Part shown: positions 34,758 through 47,178 of the stretch, piece after piece
Numbering within the stretch: the first letter of the stretch is position 1
Layout of the letters: each line of letters opens with the position of its first letter
Assembly: GCA_003952965.2 (NCBI GenBank)
Contig: RXIC02000012.1
Span: forward strand, 591,636 to 655,635
DNA from: Morella rubra
Taxonomy: Eukaryota; Streptophyta; Magnoliopsida; Fagales; Myricaceae
Direction of reading: 5' to 3'
DNA: 64,000 bases
The notes under the pieces: generated by a model
The model's database searches: none
The model's input: only the letters and a program-made list of their open reading frames with translations
Told to the model about the DNA's origin: nothing
Translations under genes and position numbers: made by a program

Positions 34758-37700
34758 ATTATTGATGAAAATGAAGAAAATAAAGAAAATAAATTAAGGA
34801 AGAGTTATAGAGCAAAATAATTCAAATTAATTAGTTTGAATACAAGAAACCTTAGTATTGAGAAAAAAGAAGCAAATAGATTAATGGAAAAGTTATGGAC
34901 TGAAACAAAAATATAAAATCGTCCAAATTAGTTAGTTTGAAAACTAGATACCTCAATATTGAAGAAAATGAGGCAAATAAATTAATGGAAAAGTTATGGA
35001 CTGAAATATAAATATAAAATCGTCTAAATTAATTTGTTTAATAATTAGATTCCATAATATTGAAGAAGATGAAGCAAATAGAATAATGGAAGAGTTATGG
35101 ACCGAAATATAAATTTAAAATCGTTCAAATTAATTTGTATAATAATTAGGTAACTTGATGATGAAGAAAATGAAACAAATATATTACATAAGACTTAAAG
35201 ACAAAAATATAAATTCAAAATAGTCCAAATTAATTTTTTTTACAATAAAAAAATTTAACGATGAAGTAAATTGAGCAAATAAATTAAGGAAGAATTATAG
35301 ACCAAAATATAAATGCAAAATAGTCTAAATTAATTTATTTAATTATTAGATGCCTTATTATTGAAGAAAGCAAAGAAAATAAATTAAGGAAGGGCTATAG
35401 AGCAAAATATAATTGCAAAATAGTTCAAATTAATTAGTTTAAAACTAGATACCTCGATATTGAAGAAAATTAAGCAAATAGATTAATGGAAAAGTTATGA
35501 ACTGAAATGTAAATATAAAATCGTCCAAATTAATTTTTTTAATAATTAGATTCCATAATATTGAAGAAGATGAAGCAAATAGAATAATAGAAGAGTTATG
35601 GACCGAAATATAAATATAAAATCATCCAAATTAATTTGTTTAATAATTAGATTCCATAATATTGAAGAAATGAAGCAAATAGAATAATGGAAGAGTTATG
35701 GACCGAAATATAAATTTAAATCGTCCAAATGAATTTGTTTAATAATTAGATAACTTAATGGTAAAGAAAATTAAGCAAACAGGTTGCAGAAGAGTTAAAG
35801 ACCAAAATATAAATGCAAAATAGTCAAAATTAATTTATTTAATTATTAAATGCCTTATTGTTGAAGCAAACAAAGAAAGTAAATTTAGGAAGGGCTATAA
35901 AGCAAACTATAATTGTAAAATAGTTCAAATGAATTAGTTTGAAAACTAGATACCTCAATATAGAAGAAAATGAAGTAAATAGATTAATGGAAAAGTTATG
36001 GACTAAAATATAAATATAAAATAGTCTAAATTAGTTTGTTTAATAATTAGATTCCGTAATACTGAAGAAAACGAAGCAAATAGAATAATGAAAATGTTAG
36101 GGACCGAAATATATATTTGAAATCGTCCAAATAATTTGTTTAATAATTAGATAGCTTAATGATGAAGAAAATGAAACAAATACAATGCATAAGACTTAAA
36201 GACCAAAATATAAATTTAAGATAGTCCAAATTAATTTGTTTAACACTAAAAAAACTTAACGATGAAGTAAATGAAGCAAATAAATTAAGGAAGAATTATA
36301 GACCAAAATGTAAACGCAAAATCGTCCAAATTAATTTATTTATTATTAAATGCCTTATTATTGAGAAAGCGAAGAAAATAAATTAAAGAAGGACTATAGA
36401 GCAAAATATAATTGCAAAATAGTTCAAATTAATTAGTTTGTCCTAGACGGACCAAATAGATTAATGGATCCTGAAACTATAAAGTTCCGTTTGGTTCCAG
36501 ATTGGAAGCACCGGGAACGATCCGAAAATAATTTTAAAGTCGTCCAAAATAATTTGTTAATAATTTGAAAGCTTAATGATGAAGAAAATGAAGCAAATAG
36601 ATTGCAGAAAAGTTAAAGACCAAAATATAAACGTAAAAAAGTCCAAATTATTTTGTTTAACATAAAAAAATTTAATGATGAAGTAAATTAAGGAAGATTT
36701 ATAGACCAAAATGTAAATGCAAAATAGTCCAAATTAATTTATTTAATTCTTAGATGACTTAATGTTGAAGAAAAGGAAGAAAATAAATTAAGGGTTATAG
36801 AGCAAAAGATAATTGCAAAATACTTCAAATTAATTAGTTTGAAAACTAGATACCACAATATTGAAGAAAATGAAGCAAATAGATTAATGGAAATGTTATG
36901 GAATGAAATATAAATATAAAATCGTCCAAATTAACTTTTTTAATAATTAGATTCCATAATATTTTAGAAAAAGAAGCAAATAGAAAAATGGAAGAGTTAT
37001 GGACCGAAATATAAATTTAAAATCGTCCAAATTAATTTGTTTAATAATTAGATGACTTAATGATGAAGAAAATTAAAGAAATATATTGTAGAAGACTGAC
37101 AGACCAAAATATAAATGCAAAATATTCCAAATTAATATTTTTAACTATACAATAGCTTAACCATGAAGTAAATGAAGCAAATAAATTAAGGATGAATTAT
37201 AGACCAAAATATAAATGCAAAATAGTCCAAATTAATTTGTTTAACAATAAAATAACTTAATCATGAAGTAAATCAAGCAAATAAATTAACAAAGATCAAT
37301 ACACCAAAATAAAAATGCAAAATAGTTTAAATTAATTTAGTTAATAATTAGACACCTTATTATTGTCGAAAATGAAGAAAATAAATTAAGACATAGTTAT
37401 GGAGAAAAATATAAATGCAAACTAATTGAAATTAACTAGTTTGAATACAAGATACCTTAATATTGTAGAAAAAGAAGCAAATAGATTATGGAAAAGTTAT
37501 GGACTGAAATATAAATAAAAAAATTATCCAAATTAGTTTTTTTAATAATTAGATTCCATAATATTGAAGAAATGAAGCAAATAGAATAACGGAAGAGTTA
37601 TGGGCCGAAATATAAATTTAAAATCGTCCAAATTAATTTGTTTAATAATTAGATAACTTAATGATGAAGAAAATGAAACAAATATATTGCAGAAGACTGA

Positions 37701-39084
37701 AAGACCAAAACATAAATGCAAAATATTCCAAATTATTTTTTTAACAATAAAATAACTTAACCATGAAGTAAATGAAGCAAATAAATTAAGGATGAATTAT
37801 AGACCAAAATATAAATGCAAAATAGTCCAAATTAATTTGTTTAACAATAAAATAACTTAATCATAAAGTAAATCAAGCAAATAAATTAAGAAGATCAATA
37901 CACCAAAATATAAATGCAAAATAGTTGAAATTAATTTAGTTAATAATTAGATGCCTTATTATTGTTGAAATTGAAGAAAATAAATTAAGGAATAGTTATA
38001 GAGAAAAATATAAATGCAAACTAGTTCAAATTAAGTAGTTTGAAGACAAGATACCTTATTATTGTCGAAAAAGAAACAAATAGATTAATGGAAAAGTTAT
38101 GGACTGAAATATAAATATAAAATCGTCCAAATTAGTTTGTTTAATAATTAGATTCCATAATACTGAAGAAAACGAAGCAAATAGAATAATGGAAAGTTAG
38201 GGACTGAAATATATATTTGAAATCGTCCAAATTAATTTGTTTAATAATTAGATAACTTAATGATGAAGAAAATGAAACAAATACAATGCATAAGACTTAA
38301 AGACCAAAATATAAATTCAAAATAGTCCAAATTATTTTGTTTAACACTAAAAAAACTTAACGATGAAGTAAATAAAGCAAATAAATTAAGGAAGAATTAT
38401 AGACCAAAATGTAAATGCAAAATAGTCCAAATTAATTTATTTATTATTAGATGCCTTATTATTAAAGAAAGCAAAGAAAATAAATTAAGGAAGGGCTATA
38501 GAGCAAAATATAATTACAAAATAGTTCAAATTAATTAGTTTGAAAACTAGATACCTCAATATTGAAGAAAATGAAGCAAATAGATTAATGGAAAAGTTAT
38601 GGACTGAAGTATAAATACAAAATCGTCCAAATTATTTTGTTTAATAATTTGATTCCATAATATTGAAGAAGATGATGCAAATAGATTAACGGAAAAGTTA
38701 TGGATCGAAATATAATTTTAAAATCGTCCAAATTAATTTGTTGAATAATTAGATAGCTTAATGATGAAGAAAATGAAGCAAATAGATTGCAGAAGAGTTA
38801 AAGACCAAAATATAAATGCAAAATAGTCCAAATTATATTGTTTAACAATAAAAAAATTTAATGATGAAGTAAATCAAGCGAATAAATTAAGGAAGATTTA
38901 TAGATTAAAATGTAAATGCAAAATAGTCCAAATTAATTTATTTAATTCTTAGATGCCTTATTGTTGAAGAAAAGGAAGAAAATAAATTAAGGGCTATAGA
39001 GCAAAATATAATTGCAAAATAGTTCAAATTAATTAGTTTGAAAACTAGATACCACAATATTGAATAAAATGAAGCAAATAGATT
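34758..39084. repeat. AT-rich satellite, ~100-bp monomer with higher-order period
   Basis: About 43 head-to-tail monomers, each 99-102 bp. The core is TGAAGAAAATGAAGCAAATA, then about TTATGGACYGAAATATAAAT, AAAATCGTCCAAATTAATT and a short variable tail. At least five monomer types alternate. The type marked GAAGAAAATAAATTAAGG plus GAGCAAAATATAATTGC recurs near 34758, 35358, 35859, 36360, 36770, 37365, 37970, 38460 and 38960, a 5-6 monomer super-period. Both flanks are CRM pol C-terminal remnants in opposite orientation. No coding. Confidence 0.93.
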
Positions 39085-39500
39085 GATGTAGGTGATGATT
39101 TGAGGACAAATCCTTCTTAAGAGGGGGAGAATGATGCAAACCGAGGTCCTTTGTCACTTCCTAGTGGCCTAATTACAAGACTTAAAGCCAAACGTTTCAA
39201 GGAAGTGCTCAATGGACTAATCCGAGAGAGATGAGATGATACTACCAAGATCGAAATGGATACCAATAACAATTAAGGCTTAGTTCATGTCATCAGTTGC
39301 ACCTCAGGTAACTATCTGGGGTAACCTGCACCTTGGGCTGAAGTACTTGCACATCGGGCGTTTGCACAAGTGCTTACACCTAGGGCGTCTACACTACTTG
39401 GCACTTCGGGCATTTACATGTCGGCTAGAACAAAGGCGGGACGTATCTGGCGAAGTCCGGATTTTCAGGAGCATTTGAATTTCCTTTTCAAGGTAAAATC
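39085..39500 (+). repeat. G1 pol end, polypurine tract and partial LTR
   Basis: GATGTAGGTGATGATTTGAGG encodes the last pol residues, followed by the purine tract AAGAGGGGGAGAA and the LTR start at 39132. The LTR stops after TTTGAATTTCCTTTTCAA and is joined to gag sequence. Confidence 0.85.
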
Positions 39501-39604
39501 GAGCCCATGTCCGTGAGCACCAGCCCCGTTCCTCAATGTAAAACCGAAGCTTCTACCTCTAGGAATCGTGATATTAAATTTTTTAGATGTCAAGGTAGGG
39601 GACA
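39501..39604 (+). pseudogene. G1-III gag fragment before the nucleocapsid knuckle
   Basis: About 100 bp matching the G1 gag spacer (AAACCGAAGCTTCTACCTC, GGAATCGTGATATTAAA). It is interrupted in the middle of the CCHC knuckle codons by the solo LTR-S at 39605; the rest resumes at 42848. Confidence 0.85.
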
Positions 39605-40093
39605 TGTCACGCCCTATGCCAGTACTTACCCCCTAAGCTCTCCTATCGTAATGAAATGCACACAAGCAGGGATTACAGCATGAATAAATCTGATAACTGG
39701 CTTTAAAAACAAGCTTAGCGGAAATAGTGTCTTGAAATGTATAAGTATATTAAGGAAGGAAAAATAATAGTTTTCAGGGATTTAACAAACAAGTCACACG
39801 GAATTAAATAGGGAAAATAAAATGGATTAATTAAGGAGATGTCAAAATTACAGTTAAAAAATTTGAAAGTAGGTTGTGGCGTAAGGAGGGACAGAATAAA
39901 AGGAATTACACATACATATTGATTTTTTTATAGGTAGCACTTTACAAAGAACAAAAACCCTTTTACGAAGATACAAAAGTCACGAGATAATAAATACAAA
40001 AACGGAAGTTGTCTACAACTTTCTATCCCACCACATCCATGAAACCGGCTAACAGTAACAGGACCTAAAACAAAAAATGACTACCACTGATGT

Positions 40094-40383
40094 CTAGTCA
40101 ATCTCTGACTCAGTGTTAGAGGTTAGGTCGAAAATCTCATTATCCCTGTTGCCCTCCACTGGCGGCGCCGGTGGAGGAGGGACAACGTGCAGAAGAGCCG
40201 GATCAACATCGACCAAACCGAAATCCTCAACTCGAGGAACTGGAGATGCAGGTGGATCTTGAGGTACCATTGGGGCTCGTACCCCACGAATACCTCAAAA
40301 GATTCGGTGACATAAGTCCATAATTTAACCACTACAATGTAGGGATCAACATCCAAAGTCTGCTCGCTCATAAATGTCAGCAT
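40094..40383 (-). pseudogene. LTR-S short ORF, copy A (EDFGL core, SIM-like end)
   Basis: Not a recognised family. The N-terminal part contains PYIVVVKLWTYV and a conserved Trp. After a frameshift near 40256 it reads PASPVPRVEDFGLVDVDP, a Pro-rich linker, and ends NEIFDLTSNTESEID. Copy B at 59899 aligns without gaps over the first about 41 residues and shares the PRxEDFGLxDVxP core and the acidic end. The hydrophobic-Asp-Leu-Thr-Ser plus acidic pattern resembles a SUMO-interaction motif; this is inference. Transcript-like AT-rich sequence follows the stop. Confidence 0.55.
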
Positions 40384-41157
40384 CTGATATGTCCGATGTC
40401 CACGGCAGTACATACAAGAGATTAAACAATAAAAGGGGTGAGTCCTATTGACTCAGTAAAGGGGGAAAAAAAGAATATGCCACGCAAAACAGATAAGCAT
40501 GATTAATCAAAATAATTTCTAAGCATCAATAACACTAAACAGGAAAATGATGCAATGCAGGAATGATGCATCTGTTTCCTGGTCACTGTAATTTCTTTCT
40601 TTCTTTTTTTGTTTGTCGAGGTGTCCTTTTATCGCTCTGTTTAACCCCCAGAGTCAGGGTTGTGCGTCCCTCCTCTCCTCTGGGACTGTCCCGTGCCCCG
40701 GCACCAGGACCCTGTCAAGCGTATATTGTTTCACGCCAGGGATACCAACCACTATCCTTTCAGTGGCGGCTTGCACTATCCCACTGTGATCGGTACCGTC
40801 ACCCTGTCATCGGACCACCTCTGGGTATGGGTTTCATTCCGGTCATGTGGTCAGTTCGGTCAATAGCTTCCCCATACCCATGATATGTTGATGCAACAGG
40901 TATCAAAATGAGCAATAGATTTCATGGACCAATTGTCATATAAAATGCATATAAAATAAAGCAATCTAAATTCACAGTAACTTTTCTTAATCCATAAGTG
41001 AGTGTTCATTTCATGATATTCATGCATTAGACTCAGTCAACCTAACACGTACCACATGCTGTTAATAGGCAAGTCCAACAACTTATACAATTAAGTTATT
41101 TTATTCATTGCTAACCCAATAAGGACTTAAAAGAAAGGATTTTAGAGCTCTTGACTA

Positions 41158-41520
41158 GTTCAAAAGAAAATCCTCCCTGGGCATTTTATAAAGTTCTCCC
41201 CGGGCACGTTTTATAAAGGGGCATCTTATTTTATAAAGGGGCATGTTTTATAAAAGTCTTCCCATGTTTTATAAAAGTCTCCCAAAGGGGCTTATTTTAT
41301 AAAAATCTCCCGGGCATATTTTATCAAAGTCTTCCCAAGCATATTTTATAAGTCTTCCTGGGCACGTTTTATAAAAGTCTTCCCAGGCATTTTATAAAAG
41401 TCTTCCCGTTTTATAAAAGTCTTCCCGGGCACATTTTATAAAAGATCTCCCCAGGCATATTTTATAAAAATCTCCCTGGGCATATTTTGTCAAAGTCTTC
41501 CCGGGCATATAAAACAAAAG
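41158..41520. repeat. Minisatellite within LTR-S copy A
   Basis: About a dozen imperfect copies of a unit near 25-30 bp built on CGGGCATATTTTATAAAAGT and CTTCCC. Absent from the LTR-S copy at 59.4 kb. Confidence 0.8.
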
Positions 41521-42354
41521 GCTTTCCCGACCATATATATAACGAGTTTTTCTTTCTCAAACTTCACGACTCAAAGGATCTAGCCCCAGGTGGTCCCCCA
41601 ACGTCTTTTAGTCCTTTCTCCTTCGCATTTTATCACAGTGATAAGAATGGGTTACTAGTCTTTTCTCATCTCATGGCAAAAGTCGCGTTTTAAGCACTAC
41701 CCGAACCACCCCAATACCCCTCTTTAAGACAACTCTACACCCTTACTACTAATCCCCCGTAATGTAACTTGCTCACCCTTACCTCAGTCGAGTGTATACT
41801 GCCTTTCCTTGAATAAAAACACCTAAAAACAGTAGACACTACGTTAGAAAAAGAAGAGATAAAAGCTAAAGGGAAGGAAAAGGTGCAGACCGAGACTACC
41901 TCGTCTCTTTTCCCCTTTGGTTTCTCCTTCCTCCTTCCTCTTTACCTTCGGTCAGCTGGTCTCTCTCACGTCACTCTCCCTTCTTTTCTCTCTATTAGTT
42001 TGGTGAAAGTTCTATATGTCTCGGAGTGCTAGGTCCACTTCACGTCTCTTTCTCTTATTCTTCTAGTTGATACTATAAGTAGAAAGCAACGAATTCACGT
42101 TGTACTCCCTTACCAGTCTATAGGTATAGACCCAATCATTAGAGAGAGAGAACGAGATTGTACACGTCTGCTGCCATCAGAATATTCATCTATTGTACAC
42201 GCAACAAGCCAAAAGAGAGAGCCAATGGTCATCTTCATCTAGGCGGTCAAATAAGAAGGAGGGAAGTAAAACGTGAAATGGGATAAGAGTGCATTTAATG
42301 CTGTGCATAAGGTTAGGACACGTAAAACGTAGCATGCAAAAGGAAGCTCAAACA

Positions 42355-42545
42355 ACCTGGGGTCCAGGGCTTAAATAGCCCGAGGTCCTGGGCTTAAACC
42401 GCCCGGGGTCCAGGGCTTACACAGCTCGGGGTCGAAAACTCAACTACTTGGGGTCGAGAGCTCAATTGCTCAGGGTCGAGAGCTCAAACTGCTTAGGGTC
42501 GAGAGCTCAAACTGCTCGGGGTCGAGAGCTCAACTGCTCGTCTAA
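42355..42545. repeat. Second minisatellite within LTR-S copy A
   Basis: About eight copies of a 23-25 bp unit, first as GGGGTCCAGGGCTTAAA and later as GGGGTCGAGAGCTCAAC. Units are GC-richer than their surroundings. Confidence 0.8.
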
Positions 42546-42847
42546 TCAACCGGGCGTGCAGCACTCAGACCTGTCTTACCAGGATTTTACAGGCTTGCCC
42601 CGATCATCCCAATTACCTTCTTGAATGTAAACACAAATAAAAAATTTCACATGAGCACTATATACGATAGCTCTATACAAGGAAGGGGCATTACATCAAT
42701 GATATAAAAACAAAGATAATCACCTAGGTTTAAATGGAGGAGAATTAAAGATGCACGAAGAATAATTGAAGTAAAAAAATTCCACAATGTACTATTTATA
42801 TTATCTCACATATATACCAAATAGGTGCAAAAGAGCTAGGTGTTACA

Positions 42848-45800
42848 GGACACATAGCAAATCAATGCCCAAAAAAAAAGTCATGGTGTTGAAAGACAAT
42901 GGTGAAATTGTGACCGATAGTGAAGATTCCGACACCGACAACATGCCGCCATTGGAGGAGGTTTCCAAGGAGGAATATTTAGCCCCTGATGCATTGACCT
43001 TGGTGGCGAGGAGAGCATTGAGCTTGCAAGCAAAAGGAGTTGATGAAGTACAGCGGGAGAACATCTTTCACACTAGGTGCTACATCAAAAATAAGGTATG
43101 TAGTGTGATTATTGATGGTGGTAGTTGTACTAATGTTGCAAGCACAATCATGGTGGAAAAATTGGGATTGCCCATGTTGAAACACCCTAGGCCGTATAAG
43201 TTGCAATGGCTGAATGATAGTGGAGAGATAAGGGTGAACAAGCAAGTGTTAGTTACTTTTCGAATCGGTAAATACGAAGATGAAGTATTGTGTGATGTAG
43301 TACCGATGCAAGCGGGACACTTATTGCTAGGGCGTCCATGGCAGTTCGATAGACATGTGAAGCATGATGGCTTTACGAACAAATACTCTTTTGTACTTAA
43401 TCAACGATCCAATCACTCTTGTACCATTGACACCGCAGCAAGTATATGAGGATCAAGTGAGATTGCAAAAAGAGAGTGAACAAAAGAAAAAAGTGAAAAT
43501 CAGAGAGAGGCCGAAAAAAAAAAGAGAGAGAAAATCAAAGTTCAGCCATTGAGAGAAAATCAAAAGAATTTCTATGCAAAAGTGAGTGAGATCAAGCGAG
43601 CGATGCTTTCAAATCAGCCAATGATTGTACTTTTGTACAAAGAGGCATTTTTAAACACTAACGAACTTGACCTTGCTTTGCCTAGTTCTATTGTTTCTCT
43701 TTTGCAGGAGTATGAGGATGTCTTCCCCGATGAAACACCACATGGGTTACCTCCAATCCGAGGGATTGAACACAAATTGATTTTGTTCCCGGTGCAACAA
43801 TTCCAAACCGACCAGCTTATAGGAGCAATCCCGAGGAGACAAAAGAGCTTCAACGGCAAGTAAGTGAGTTGTTGGAGAAAGGGCACGTGAGGGAGAGCAT
43901 GAGCCCATGTGCGGTTCCGATTTTACTTGTACCTAAGAAGGATGGGACGTGGAGAATGTGTGTTGATTGCCGAGCCATCAACAACATAACGGTAAAATAT
44001 CGTCATCCTATTCCTCGCTTAGATGATATGTTAGATGAGTTGCATGGTTCTTGTGTATTTTCTAAGATTGATTTAAAGAGTGGTTATCATCAATTAGGAT
44101 AAAAGAAGGAGATGAATGGAAAACCGCCTTTAAAACAAAATATGGTTTGTATGAATGGTTAGTTATGCCTTTTGGATTGACTAATGCTCCGAGTACCTTT
44201 ATGAGACTTATGAACCATGTTCTGCGTGCATTTATAGGTAGATTTGTTGTTGTTTACTTTGATGATATACTCATTTATAGCAAAAACGTGGACGATCATA
44301 TAGCACATTTGAAATCTGTTTTAGATGTGCTTAGGAAAGAAAAGTTGTTTGCTAATCTGAAGAAGTGTACCTTTTACACCGATAAGCTTGTATTTCTGGG
44401 GTTTGTTGTTAGTGCACAAGGTATACAGGTAGATGAAGAGAAGGTACGTGCAATCCAAGAGTGGCCGAGTCCCACAAGTGTAGGTAATGTTCGTAGTTTT
44501 CATGGACTTGCAAGTTTTTACCGACGGTTCGTGAAGGACTTCAGTAGCATAGCCGCACCACTTACCGAAGTGATCAAGAAGAACGTTGGATTTAGATGGG
44601 GAGAAGAACAAGAGAAGGCATTTCAATTAATCAAAGAGAAGCTAACTAACGCCCCTTTACTATCTTTACCTAACTTTTCTAAAACGTTTGAAGTTGAATG
44701 TGATGCTTCAGGTATTGGTATAGGCGCCGTTCTTATGCAAGAAGGACGACCAATTGCTTACTTCAGCGAGAAATTAAGCGGGGCAGCCTTAAACTACCCA
44801 ACTTATGATAAGGAGTTGTATGCATTGGTTCGAGCTTTAGAGACGTGGCAGCACTACCTATGGCCTAAGGAGTTCGTGATTCACACTGATCATGAGTCCT
44901 TGAAACACTTGAAGGGCCAACACAAGCTAAACAAAAGGCATGCGCGTTGGGTGGAATTCATTGAGACGTTTCCATACGTCATTCGGTATAAGCAAGGTAA
45001 GGAGAATGTGGTCGCCGATGCACTTTCTCGCAGGTATGCATTACTTTCCACACTTGATGCAAAATTGCTTGGTTTTGAGCATATTAAAACTTTATACGCT
45101 GATGACCACGAATTTTGTGAGGAATATAGGGCTTGTGAGAAAACCGCATGTGGTAAGTTCTTTAGGCTTGATGGATTCCTATTTCGAGAGAATAAGCTAT
45201 GCGTGCCAAATTGTTCTTTGAGGGAGTTATTAGTGCGGGAATCACATGGTGGGGATTAATGGGACATTTTGGAGTTGCAAAGACTTTAGCTATTTTGCAA
45301 GAACACTTCTATTGGCCTCACATGAAACGAGATGTTGAACGAATTTGTGGTAGATGTGTCACATGTAGGCAAGCTAAATCCAAAGTGCAGCCCAACGGTT
45401 TGTATACTCCTTTACCAATTCCTAGTGAGCCTTGGATTGATATTTCAATGGATTTTGTGTTAGGATTGCCTAGGACTAAACGTGGAAGAGATTCAATTTT
45501 TGTGGTTGTGGATAGATTTTCTAAGATGGCACATTTTATTCCATGTCACAAAACGGATGATGCCTCACATGTTGCTGACTTGTTCTTTAGAGAAATTGTG
45601 AGATTACATGGCATGCCTAGGACAATTGTTTCGGATAGAGATGCTAAGTTCTTGAGCTATTTTTGGAAGACTTTGTGGTGTAAGCTAGGTACCAAGCTAT
45701 TATTTTCCACTACTTGTCATCCACAAACTGATGGTCAACTGAGGTAGTAAATAGGACTTTGTCTACTTTATTGAGGGCGATCATTAGAAAGAACATCAAA

Positions 45801-46310
45801 ACATGGGAAGAATGTTTACCACATGTTGAGTTTGCTTATAATAGAGCTGTTCATTCTGCTACTAAATTTTCGCCATTTGAAATTGTGTATGGGTTTAATC
45901 CTTTAACTCCATTGGATTTATCCCCTTTGCCTGTGACTGAGCATGTTAATTTAGATGGCAAAAAGAAAGCTGACTTTGTGAAGCAGATTCATGAGAAAGC
46001 AAGACTCAACATTGAGCGAAGAACGGAGCAGTATGCAAAACAAGCCAACAAGGGACGTCACAAGCTGGTTTTTGAACCCGGAGATTGGGTTTGGCTGCAT
46101 ATGAGGAAAGAAAGATTTCCGCAAAAAGACATTCCAAATTGCTCCCAAGAGGAGATGGTCCTTTCCAAGTCCTCGAGCGCATCAATGATAACGCTTACAA
46201 GCTCGATTTACCTGGTGAGTACAATGTAAGTGCCACTTTTAATGTTACTGACTTGTCTCCTTTTGATGTAGGTGAGGATTTGAGGACAAATCCTTCTCAA
46301 GAGGGGAGAA
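42848..46310 (+). pseudogene. G1-III CRM protease, RT, RNase H and integrase
   Basis: The best-preserved CRM pol here. Protease [20 protein letters not shown] near 43110. RT (43869-44102, then 44147 on) has [19 protein letters not shown] and, after a 1-nt deletion at [17 protein letters not shown] (YFDD at 44255-44266). RNase H has [10 protein letters not shown] and [14 protein letters not shown]. The integrase HHCC finger ([19 protein letters not shown], then CRQAK) and core ([20 protein letters not shown]) are intact up to CHPQTDGQ, where a 1-nt loss breaks the frame just before the DDE Glu. The C-terminus is [20 protein letters not shown] then [12 protein letters not shown]. Gag is lost upstream. 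Near-identical to G1-I but inverted. Confidence 0.92.
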
Positions 46311-47178
46311 TGATGCAAACCGAGGTCCTTTGTCACTTCCTAGTGGCCCAATTACAAGACTTAAAGCCAAACGTTTCAAGGAAGCACTCAATGGACTAAT
46401 CGAAGAGAGATGGGATGATACTACCAAGACCGAGATGGGTACCAATAACAATCAAGGCTTAGTTCATGTCATCAGTTGCACCTCGGGTAACTATCCTGCA
46501 CCTCGGCCGAAGTACTTGCACATCGGGCGTCTGCACAAGTACTTACACCTCGGGCGTCTACACTACTTGGCACTTCGGGGTTTACATGTCGGCTAGAACA
46601 AAGGCGGGACGTATCTAACGAAGTCTGGATTTTCAGGAGCATTTGAATTTCCTTTTCAAATGCTGGCTTCTCCTTATTCTTAGCCGGATTATTTTAGACT
46701 TCTTTCAAAAACTTGGCATTTGAATTTCCTTTTCAAATTGGCTTCTCCTATTCTTGGAAGACTTTTAAGAGTATTTAATTTCTTTCAAATTTGAGTTAGT
46801 TTCCTATTCTTGGAAGACTTTTAAGAGCATTTAATTTCTTTCAAATTTGAGTTAGTTTCCTATTCTTGGAGGGATGTTCCAAGTATATTTGTAGGCCTTT
46901 TGGGCGTAGAGAACAATAACTTTGAGATTAATATTATTTGAGAGGTCTTGTGATTCTCTTTGGTTCTTTGAAGAACTACTCGAACTTATCGGGATTTCCC
47001 GTGGCGTTCATCTCGACTTATCAAACGGAGTTCCACCACCGTTTGTGGCGTCTTCCTTATACCGAGGTTCTTGTTTGTCATAAACAACGGGTCGAGGTTT
47101 CCATTCGAATCTGTCCTAGAACGATCTTGGGTTCCCTATTGTTGTTGGTTCTCGTTATTCTTGACGAGGTTCACATCA
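46311..47178 (+). repeat. G1-III 3' LTR, complete
   Basis: 868 bp from TGATGCAAACC to GGTTCACATCA, preceded by the purine tract GAGGGGAGAA. That tract is one G shorter than in G1-I, which puts the LTR-encoded tail out of frame. To the right the sequence changes to copia-A. Confidence 0.9.

Larger units (their letters stand above)
39605..42847 (-). mobile_element. LTR-S solo LTR, 3.24 kb, with GGACA target duplication
   Basis: Starts TGTCACGCCC and ends GGTGTTACA, giving short inverted ends, flanked by GGACA at 39600-39604 and 42848-42852. Removing it restores the G1 knuckle sequence. Minus orientation is inferred from the short ORF and the TATA-like box of the sister copy. It carries a conserved ORF (40094-40383), a GC-rich block (40640-40880), and two minisatellites (41158-41520 and 42355-42545). 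No gag or pol. A long-LTR gypsy origin is likely but not proven. Confidence 0.75.

Noticed and set aside
34758-39084. CRISPR-like regular repeats
   Set aside because: Direct repeats without unique spacers; the whole 100-bp monomer repeats in a plant nuclear context, so it is satellite DNA.
40563-40883. Plus-strand 106-codon ORF in LTR-S copy A
   Set aside because: Follows the GC-rich block; the equivalent block in copy B does not encode a similar peptide on that strand.
39605-42847. LTR-S as a Mutator or Helitron element
   Set aside because: A 5-bp target duplication with TG...CA ends fits an LTR; no 9-bp duplication and no Helitron hairpin end.
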